From positions 1-21,229 of the forward strand of contig JAIVHA010000022.1 in assembly GCA_020201295.1 (NCBI GenBank): DNA of 21,229 bases, in the 5' to 3' direction. The translations under genes were made by a program, and so were the position numbers. The notes under the pieces are model-generated. The model did no database searches and was not told the DNA's origin. It was given only the letters and a program-made list of their open reading frames with translations. How positions within the stretch are numbered: the stretch's first letter is position 1; each line of letters begins with the position of its first letter. Below are positions 15,542-21,229 of the stretch, piece by piece. The DNA comes from Lysobacteraceae bacterium. GTDB taxonomy: Bacteria; Pseudomonadota; Gammaproteobacteria; DSM-19610.

Positions 15542-16828
15542 ATGAACATTCTCATACTGACCAACACCTTTACTCCGCACGTCGGCGGCGTCGCGCGTTC
15601 GGTCGCGGCCTTCGTCGAGGAATACCGTAGTCGTGGGCACCGGGTTCTGGTGGTCGCGCCGGAATTTCCCGTGATGCCGGAAAATGAAGTCGATGTGGTA
15701 CGTGTTCCCGCGATCCAGAATTTTAACGCCAGTGATTTTTCAGTCGCACTGCCGCTACATGTCGGGCTGACGGACGTGATCGATGATTTCGAGCCCGACA
15801 TTGTTCACTCCCAGCATCCTTTCCTGCTTGGAATGAGCGCCTTGCGTATTGCGCGATACCGGGAAATCCCCCTGATATTCACGCACCACACCCTGTACGA
15901 ACAGTACACCCATTACGTTCCTGGCGATTCTCCTGCCATGAGGCAGTTTGCGATCAATCTGGCTACACGCTATGCCAATCTCTGTGATGAGGTGTTCGCT
16001 CCAAGCGAAAGTGTCCAGGATCTGCTGTTGGAGCGTGGCGTTACCACGCCCATAGCAGTGGTTCCTACGGGTGTCCGACTCGAGAACTTCGCGCATGGAG
16101 ACGGACGGGCCGTGCGTGCGAAAATGGGTATTCCGGAAGAGGCCTTTGTGCTTGGCCACCTGGGCCGGCTCGCGCCGGAGAAAAACCTGGTATTCCTGAC
16201 TCGCGCGGCCGCTGATTTCGTTGGCACGCATCCTGATGCACATTTTCTGGTAGTCGGTACCGGCCCCTCCGAGGAGTCCATGAAGACTGTTTTCGCCAAG
16301 GCGGGTATCAAGGATCGCTTGCACATTGCCGGTACACTCCAGAAACAGCAATTGGCCGATGCCTTGCACGCAATGGATGTCTTCGTCTTTGCTTCACAGA
16401 GTGAAACCCAGGGTATGGTCCTGACCGAAGCCATGGCGGCTGGTCTTCCGGTCGTTGCCCTGGATGGATCCGGTGTACGGGAGGTGGTCAAGGACGGAAT
16501 CAACGGGCGATTGTTGATGGAGGAATCCTCGGAGGCATTTTCTTCCGCCTTGCAATGGCTGGCTGCGCTGCCGCCAGGTGATGCACACAAGCTCAAACAG
16601 GCGGCGTTTGATACCGCCGAGGCCTTTTCCATGCAACATTCGGCTGACAAGGCCCTGGCCTGCTATGAGGAAGTCTTGTCCCGGATGCCCCCGGTCCCCA
16701 GTGAGGATCCCGGGGACTGGGACGATGTTCTGGTCTGGGTCAGGACAGAGTGGGATATCCTGAAAAGTGTCGCCGGCGCGGGTGATGCGGCGCTTTCCGC
16801 CAGCCTTTCATCCGACAAGGAAGACTGA
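15542..16828 (+). CDS. GT4-family glycosyltransferase, diacylglycerol glucosyltransferase-like
   Basis: A 428-residue GT-B fold enzyme. The N-terminal Rossmann half has the HVGGVARSVAAFVEE glycine loop near 13-27 and FTHHTLYEQYTHYVPG near 118-133. The latter closely resembles the acceptor-side motif of 1,2-diacylglycerol 3-alpha-glucosyltransferases (MGlcD synthases). The C-terminal half has HLGRLAPEKNL and the GT4 E-x7-E nucleotide-sugar motif at E288/E296 (ETQGMVLTE). No transmembrane segment is seen; such enzymes attach to the membrane surface. An AAAGGGA site lies 10 nt before the start, 3 nt after the previous stop. GT4 membership is firm; a lipid acceptor is inferred from the motif and from the neighbours. 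Confidence 0.9.
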   Translation: MNILILTNTFTPHVGGVARSVAAFVEEYRSRGHRVLVVAPEFPVMPENEVDVVRVPAIQNFNASDFSVALPLHVGLTDVIDDFEPDIVHSQHPFLLGMSALRIARYREIPLIFTHHTLYEQYTHYVPGDSPAMRQFAINLATRYANLCDEVFAPSESVQDLLLERGVTTPIAVVPTGVRLENFAHGDGRAVRAKMGIPEEAFVLGHLGRLAPEKNLVFLTRAAADFVGTHPDAHFLVVGTGPSEESMKTVFAKAGIKDRLHIAGTLQKQQLADALHAMDVFVFASQSETQGMVLTEAMAAGLPVVALDGSGVREVVKDGINGRLLMEESSEAFSSALQWLAALPPGDAHKLKQAAFDTAEAFSMQHSADKALACYEEVLSRMPPVPSEDPGDWDDVLVWVRTEWDILKSVAGAGDAALSASLSSDKED

Positions 16829-16872
16829 TGCGGCACCCGTATTGGACCGGTCGATCGGTGCCAGGCCCATGA
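16828..16872 (+). CDS. 14-codon bridging ORF between the glycosyltransferase and the fusion gene
   Basis: An ATG overlaps the glycosyltransferase stop (TGATG) and has a good ribosome binding site, AAGGA, 6 nt upstream. It encodes MRHPYWTGRSVPGP and ends in a TGA that overlaps the ATG of the next gene (ATGA). The next gene has no strong site of its own, so this frame would deliver ribosomes to it. It may be a translational coupling device rather than a functional peptide, or it could mark a frameshift. Confidence 0.4.
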   Translation: MRHPYWTGRSVPGP

Positions 16873-19301
16873 TCGGAAGGATCGAGGTTCTGGCCAGACG
16901 CATACGTCGTATTCTCAGTCGCAGTGTCTGGCTCTCCCGTATGCTTCAGTTGCCGGTATCGGAAGGTTCGCCGACCCGGCCGGGACTGCTCTTGATCCAG
17001 ATCGACGGGCTTTCTCAGCCGCAATTGGAGCGCGCCCTGCAACGCAGGGAATTACCCTTTCTCGGGCGACTGATCCGTGGCGAGCACTACAAGACCCACG
17101 CCCACTATTCCGGCTTGCCTTCCACGACGCCCGCGGTACAGGCTGAACTGTTCTATGGCGTCACGGGGGCGGTCCCGGCCTTTTCCTTCAAGGAACATGA
17201 GACGGGGCAGGTCGTTCGAATGTACGAACCGGATGCAGCAGCGCGCGTCGAGTCCTTATGTTCGGGTGACGGGCACGAGGGATTGCTCAAGGACGGAAGC
17301 GCCTACTCCGATAACTTCACCGGAGGCGCACAGGAGACCCATTTTTGCCCATCCTCCATGGGTTGGGGCCCGTCCCTGAGTGGTGCCAATCCCCTGGTGT
17401 TGATCGCGTTTCTCCTGGTCAATTTCTACAGTTTTTTGCGTATCGGAATCTTGCTGCTGATGGAATTCGGCCTGGCACTGATCGATTTTGTGCGTGGACT
17501 TATCCGGGGGCAGGATTTTCTCAAGGAACTGAAATTCATACCGACGCGGGTGGCCATTTCCATTCTTTTGCGGGAACTGTGTGTGATCGGCGGTAAAATC
17601 GACATCAGCCGTGGCTTGCCCGTTATCCACATCAACTTCCTTGGTTACGATGAGCAATCGCACCGCCGTGGCCCGCGTTCGCTGTTCGCGCACTGGACCT
17701 TGAAGGGCATCGACGACGCCGTTGCGCGGCTCTGGCGCGCCACCAACCACTCGGTATGGCGGCACTACGATGTCTGGATCTATTCCGATCACGGGCAAAC
17801 CGGTGTCAAGGCCTATCATGAGCAGCAGGGCTATAGCCTGGAGGAGGCGGTTCAACAGACCTTCGAGAAATTGAATGTCAATCCACAAAAAATTCGCTTT
17901 CAGAATGCCGGCAGCGTGCAGACCCAGCGTGTTCGCCTGTTGGGTGGAAACAGGGTTCAGCGCCTGTTTTCGGTGTTCGGCGTGAATGACGATGTCCCGC
18001 ACGAGCAGCATCCCGCAATCGCCGCGCTTGGCCCGGTTGGGCACATATATTCGCCACGTAAATTAAACGAACAAGAACGGGCTTCTACCGCCCTCGAGCT
18101 GTCGCGCACACACAAGGTTCCGGTCGTGCTTACTGTCGAGGCACCTGGTGTACTCTGCGCCCGCACCGCCGATGGTGAGTACCAGTTGCCTCGGGACTGT
18201 GCCGAACTGTTTGGCGCGCAACATCCGTTCCTTGGCTCCATTGGTCAGGATCTGGTGCGGCTCTGTGAGCATGTGGATGCCGGTGATTTCGTGCTCCTGG
18301 GTTGGCGAGACGGACTCGACCCGATGACCTTCGCCGATGAAAACGGTGCTCATGCCGGCGTTTCACCGGAAGAGACCAACGGGTTTGCATTGCTCCCCGC
18401 CGATACACACCTGCCAGCGACCGGGCATGACTACTTGCGCCCCATGGATCTGCGTAATGCCGCCTTGCGCCACCTGGGGCGAACAGGCCACAAGCCCGGC
18501 GCCTTGCGCAGGCCTGTGGCCACCACCCAGACTGATGTACTGCGTGTCATGACCTATAACGTCCATAGTTGCATCGGCATGGATGGCAAGATCGATGCCG
18601 AGCGAATCGCGCGTGTCATTGCCCGTGCCCGGCCCGATGTGGTGGCGCTGCAGGAGCTGGATGTGGGTCGTGAACGTAGCCATGGAATGGATCAGGCGCA
18701 GCTGATCGCGCATTACCTGGAGATGGAATTCCATTTCCATCCGGCCATGCACCTGGAGGAAGAGCGCTATGGTGATGCGATCCTGACCCATTTGCCCCAG
18801 CGCCTGGTGAAAGTCGGTTCGCTGCCGGGTCTGGCGGACAGGCCCAAACTGGAACCGCGTGGGGCGCTCTGGGTTGCCATTGATCTGAATGGCCAGGAAG
18901 TCCAGGTCATCAACACCCACCTGGGCCTGTATCCACGCGAACGCATGGCCCAGATCGAAGCCTTGCTCGGCAGTGACTGGTTGGCCGATGAAAAATGCCA
19001 GGGCCCGGTGATCTTCTGCGGGGATTTCAACGCGCCACCCTCGTCACCCGTATGTCGCCGGATCGGTGAGTGGTTCCAGGACGCGCAAGTGGTGGCAGAG
19101 GATCACCGTCCCAAGGGCACCTTCTCCAGCCGCTTCCCGACCCTGCGTATCGACCACCTCTTTGTCAGCCCCGGCATCGAGGTGACCGGCATCGAAATCC
19201 CCGGCTCGCAGCTCGCGCGCATTGCCTCCGACCACCTGCCGCTGCTTGCGGAACTGCGCATTCCCGGGGACATTGGCGCCGCCAGTCACCCCCGGCTTTG
19301 A
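16869..19301 (+). CDS. Fusion of an alkaline-phosphatase-superfamily domain and an EEP-family phosphodiesterase
   Basis: An 810-residue protein. Domain 1 (about 38-535) is of the type I phosphodiesterase/alkaline phosphatase superfamily: metal-ligand IDGL (D46), nucleophile motif LPSTTPAV (83-90), D261-x3-H265 in YDEQSHRRG, and SDHG (306-309). A hydrophobic stretch at 175-208 lies between the nucleophile and the second metal motif and probably forms a membrane hairpin. Domain 2 (about 557-800) is a complete endonuclease/exonuclease/phosphatase domain: TYNVHS (N564), QELD (E596), NTHLG (H684), GDFN (D719, N721) and SDH (787-789). There is no signal peptide. EEP enzymes include phospholipase C-type sphingomyelinases and inositol phosphatases. 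The start at 16869 is inferred from coupling; an open frame continues upstream to 16767. A lipid-linked phosphodiester substrate is plausible. Confidence 0.88.
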   Translation: MIGRIEVLARRIRRILSRSVWLSRMLQLPVSEGSPTRPGLLLIQIDGLSQPQLERALQRRELPFLGRLIRGEHYKTHAHYSGLPSTTPAVQAELFYGVTGAVPAFSFKEHETGQVVRMYEPDAAARVESLCSGDGHEGLLKDGSAYSDNFTGGAQETHFCPSSMGWGPSLSGANPLVLIAFLLVNFYSFLRIGILLLMEFGLALIDFVRGLIRGQDFLKELKFIPTRVAISILLRELCVIGGKIDISRGLPVIHINFLGYDEQSHRRGPRSLFAHWTLKGIDDAVARLWRATNHSVWRHYDVWIYSDHGQTGVKAYHEQQGYSLEEAVQQTFEKLNVNPQKIRFQNAGSVQTQRVRLLGGNRVQRLFSVFGVNDDVPHEQHPAIAALGPVGHIYSPRKLNEQERASTALELSRTHKVPVVLTVEAPGVLCARTADGEYQLPRDCAELFGAQHPFLGSIGQDLVRLCEHVDAGDFVLLGWRDGLDPMTFADENGAHAGVSPEETNGFALLPADTHLPATGHDYLRPMDLRNAALRHLGRTGHKPGALRRPVATTQTDVLRVMTYNVHSCIGMDGKIDAERIARVIARARPDVVALQELDVGRERSHGMDQAQLIAHYLEMEFHFHPAMHLEEERYGDAILTHLPQRLVKVGSLPGLADRPKLEPRGALWVAIDLNGQEVQVINTHLGLYPRERMAQIEALLGSDWLADEKCQGPVIFCGDFNAPPSSPVCRRIGEWFQDAQVVAEDHRPKGTFSSRFPTLRIDHLFVSPGIEVTGIEIPGSQLARIASDHLPLLAELRIPGDIGAASHPRL

Positions 19302-19305
19302 TGGT

Positions 19306-21229
19306 ATGATTCCGTCTTCATTCCCGCCGGGCGCTTCGGCCCGGCTTCAGGCCTGGGGGCGCGTTCTGGAACCACGCATCGGCACTCTGCAGACGCTGCT
19401 GGACGAACTCGGCCAGGGCGTTACCCTGGTCACCGCCAATGCGCGCCTGGCCACGGCATTGCGCCAGGCCCATGACCGCCAGTCCCTGGTCCGCGGCGAG
19501 GTCGTGTGGCTCAGCCCGGACCTGCTGCCCTGGTCGCGCTGGCTGCAGCGTTGCCGGGAGGAGCAACTCCTGGCGCCGCATGCACCGCCTCCCTCCCTGC
19601 TGCTGTCCGATGCCCAGGAGCTGCTGTTATGGGAGCGGGTCGTCCAGGCCAGCGCGGGCAATGTGCTGCTGCAGGTGCCGGCCACGGCGCGCCGGGCCCG
19701 CGAAGCGGCCGAGCGCCTCCTGGCCTGGCGCCTGGACGAGGCGCGCCTGGCAGCGGCCGCCCACAACGAGGACAGCCAGGCCTTTCGCTCCTGGTGGCGG
19801 GAGGTGCGCCATACCTGCCAGCGCGAACACTGGTTGCTGCCCGCCCAGCTCCCCGACTGCTTGTTCCTCACCCCGGGAGCCTCATCCGTTGCGTCCCGCC
19901 TGCTACTGGTCGGCTTCGACGAACTCACCCCCCAGCAGGAGCACCTGATCGAACGACTGCGGGCCGCCGGTTGTGTGGTCGAATGGTTTGCCTTGGAACC
20001 CCTGTCGGCCGCGCCAGTACTACACGTCTGTGCCGATGCCCGCGAGGAGGCCTTGCGGGCGGCGCGCTGGGCACGGGCGCGACTGGAGCGAAACCCCGCG
20101 GCGCGTGTCGCCATCGTGGTGCCGGACCTGCAGGCCATGCGTCCCGCCCTGGTACAGGCGCTGGACAGTGTCCTGCTGCCACCCGCCCTGCAGCCGCACG
20201 AGTGGCAACGGGTGCGTCCCTACAACCTGTCCCTGGGCGTGCCGCTGAGCGACCATACCCTGGTGCAGAGCGCCTTCGATGGGCTTGCCCTGCAGGATCG
20301 GGCCATCGCCCTGGACAGTATCAGTCGCCTGTTGCGCAGCCCCTTTCTGGCGGGCTGGGAAGAGGAGGGCGCGGCGCGCGCCCTGCTGGACGCCCGCCTG
20401 CGCCAACGGGGTGAACTGCAACTTACACTGCGTACACTGCACTACGAGGTCCGCCGGGATGATCGTCCCTGGCACTGTCCACGGCTCGCGAGTGCGCTGG
20501 CCCGCCTGCGGGAGTCCGCCACGGGCTTGCAGGGCCGCCGCAGCCCCGGCGCCTGGGTGGAAGGCTTCAGCACCTGGCTACGGGACCTGGGCTGGGCGCA
20601 GGGACGCAGCCTGTCCAGCGCCGAGTACCAGACCCGGCAGGCCTGGCGTGAGTTGCTGGCCAGCCTGGCCGGTCTCGAGCCCCTGGAACCCCGCCTGGAC
20701 CGGGGGGCGGCCCTGCACCGGCTGCAGCGCCTGGCGGCGACGCGCCTGTTCCAGCCGGAGACCCCCGATGTGCCGCTGCAGGTGCTGGGTGTGCTGGAGA
20801 CCTCCGGGCTCCAGTTCGATCACCTCTGGGTCATGGGCCTGCACGATGGCGTCTGGCCCGCGGCGCCACGCCCCAATCCCTTCCTGCCCCTGGCCCTGCA
20901 GCGCGAGCTGGGGCTGCCCCATGCCAGCGCCGAGCGGGAATTGGAGGTGGCACGACGGACCACCGCGCGGCTATTGGGCAGCGCCCATGAAGTGCTGGTG
21001 AGCGTACCGCGTAACGAGGGGGACCGGCCGCTGCGCGCCAGCCCCTTGCTGGAGGGCCTGCCCCTGGTCACGGTCGAGGCATTGGAGCTGTGGCGGGAAC
21101 CCCTGTGGCGGGAGCAGCTGTTTGCCGCGCGTGCCGCGGAAATCCTGGCCCCGGACCCGGCCCCTCCGGTCGACGCGGTGCAGGCGCGCGGTGGCAGCTC
21201 GGTATTCAAGTACCAGGCCGCCTGTCCCT
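19306..21229 (+). CDS. Probable DNA repair protein (TIGR03623-like, AddB/RecB-nuclease type), 3' end outside window
   Basis: The frame is open from ATG 19306 to the right edge (641 codons) and has no stop inside the window. The text matches the family annotated as probable DNA repair protein (TIGR03623), which has a degenerate helicase-like body and a C-terminal PD-(D/E)XK nuclease. Visible landmarks: VTLVTANARLATALR near the N terminus, LLLVGFDELTPQQEHLI near 200, EEALRAARWARARLE near 247, LQVLGVLETSGLQFDHLWVMGLHDGVWP near 490-517, and FKYQAACP at the very edge, which in relatives leads into the nuclease domain and an iron-sulfur cysteine cluster. The gene begins 4 nt after the fusion gene, so it may share its transcript, though its role looks unrelated. 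A preceding ATG at 19301 runs into a stop at once. Confidence 0.85.
   Translation, partial: MIPSSFPPGASARLQAWGRVLEPRIGTLQTLLDELGQGVTLVTANARLATALRQAHDRQSLVRGEVVWLSPDLLPWSRWLQRCREEQLLAPHAPPPSLLLSDAQELLLWERVVQASAGNVLLQVPATARRAREAAERLLAWRLDEARLAAAAHNEDSQAFRSWWREVRHTCQREHWLLPAQLPDCLFLTPGASSVASRLLLVGFDELTPQQEHLIERLRAAGCVVEWFALEPLSAAPVLHVCADAREEALRAARWARARLERNPAARVAIVVPDLQAMRPALVQALDSVLLPPALQPHEWQRVRPYNLSLGVPLSDHTLVQSAFDGLALQDRAIALDSISRLLRSPFLAGWEEEGAARALLDARLRQRGELQLTLRTLHYEVRRDDRPWHCPRLASALARLRESATGLQGRRSPGAWVEGFSTWLRDLGWAQGRSLSSAEYQTRQAWRELLASLAGLEPLEPRLDRGAALHRLQRLAATRLFQPETPDVPLQVLGVLETSGLQFDHLWVMGLHDGVWPAAPRPNPFLPLALQRELGLPHASAERELEVARRTTARLLGSAHEVLVSVPRNEGDRPLRASPLLEGLPLVTVEALELWREPLWREQLFAARAAEILAPDPAPPVDAVQARGGSSVFKYQAACP

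Noticed and set aside
17256..18044. 262-codon open frame antisense to the fusion gene
   Set aside because: Overlaps the phosphatase-superfamily motifs on the sense strand and shows no domain of its own.
19506..20414. 302-codon alternative frame inside the DNA repair gene
   Set aside because: Product is Gly/Ala/Arg/Pro low-complexity; the frame from 19306 gives a recognisable protein through to the window edge.

Overview
The window reads as a chromosomal segment of a GC-rich gammaproteobacterium. This is inferred from gltX joined to glnS, an Mla lipid-transport operon, tRNAs with encoded CCA ends, a TIGR03623-type DNA repair protein and several families of small palindromic repeats. A Chromatiales/Ectothiorhodospiraceae-like host would fit, but I cannot fix the genus. 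Coding density is high, and no phage, integrase, insertion sequence or CRISPR array is visible.

Layout. (1) 1-1062: a Fic-family AMP-transferase, cut at the left edge. (2) 1111-1346: a REP palindrome, a terminator that looks bidirectional, and tRNA-Val(CAC) on the minus strand with its own promoter. (3) 1452-4374: gltX (intact) overlapping glnS; glnS carries an internal out-of-frame deletion of roughly 54 codons. (4) 4429-4492: a perfect 23-bp inverted repeat (paired REP). (5) 4657-7454: mlaF-mlaE-mlaD-mlaC, the retrograde phospholipid transporter, with no mlaB after mlaC. (6) 7557-8042: a strong promoter, tRNA-Ala(GGC), a 65-aa membrane-protein ORF, tRNA-Glu(TTC) and a terminator, all apparently one transcript. 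(7) 8075-10131, minus strand: a broken DUF2254 membrane protein, a repeat block, and a single-pass membrane protein of unknown function. (8) 10295-12514: a membrane diguanylate cyclase with a periplasmic solute-binding-like sensor. (9) 12666-19301: a tight four-gene operon encoding a VTT/DedA-like membrane protein, a six-hairpin glycosidase-like protein, a GT4 glycosyltransferase resembling diacylglycerol glucosyltransferases, and an unusual fusion of an alkaline-phosphatase-superfamily domain to an endonuclease/exonuclease/phosphatase domain. (10) 19306 to the right edge: a TIGR03623-type DNA repair protein, truncated by the window.

The most interesting part is the four-gene operon at 12666-19301. 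A lipid-scramblase-type membrane protein, a lipid glycosyltransferase, a membrane-inserted double phosphohydrolase and a glycosidase-like protein together suggest a membrane glycolipid or surface-glycan pathway, perhaps one that converts phospholipid to glycolipid. This is inference from domain content and gene order. The diguanylate cyclase just upstream may report on the same envelope signal, although the operon has a plausible promoter of its own.

The second point of interest is that two unrelated genes, glnS and the DUF2254 gene, have the same kind of lesion: an internal loss of about 50 codons that also shifts frame. A broken glnS is surprising in a gammaproteobacterium, so either the assembly is wrong at these two places or the host has another route to Gln-tRNA.
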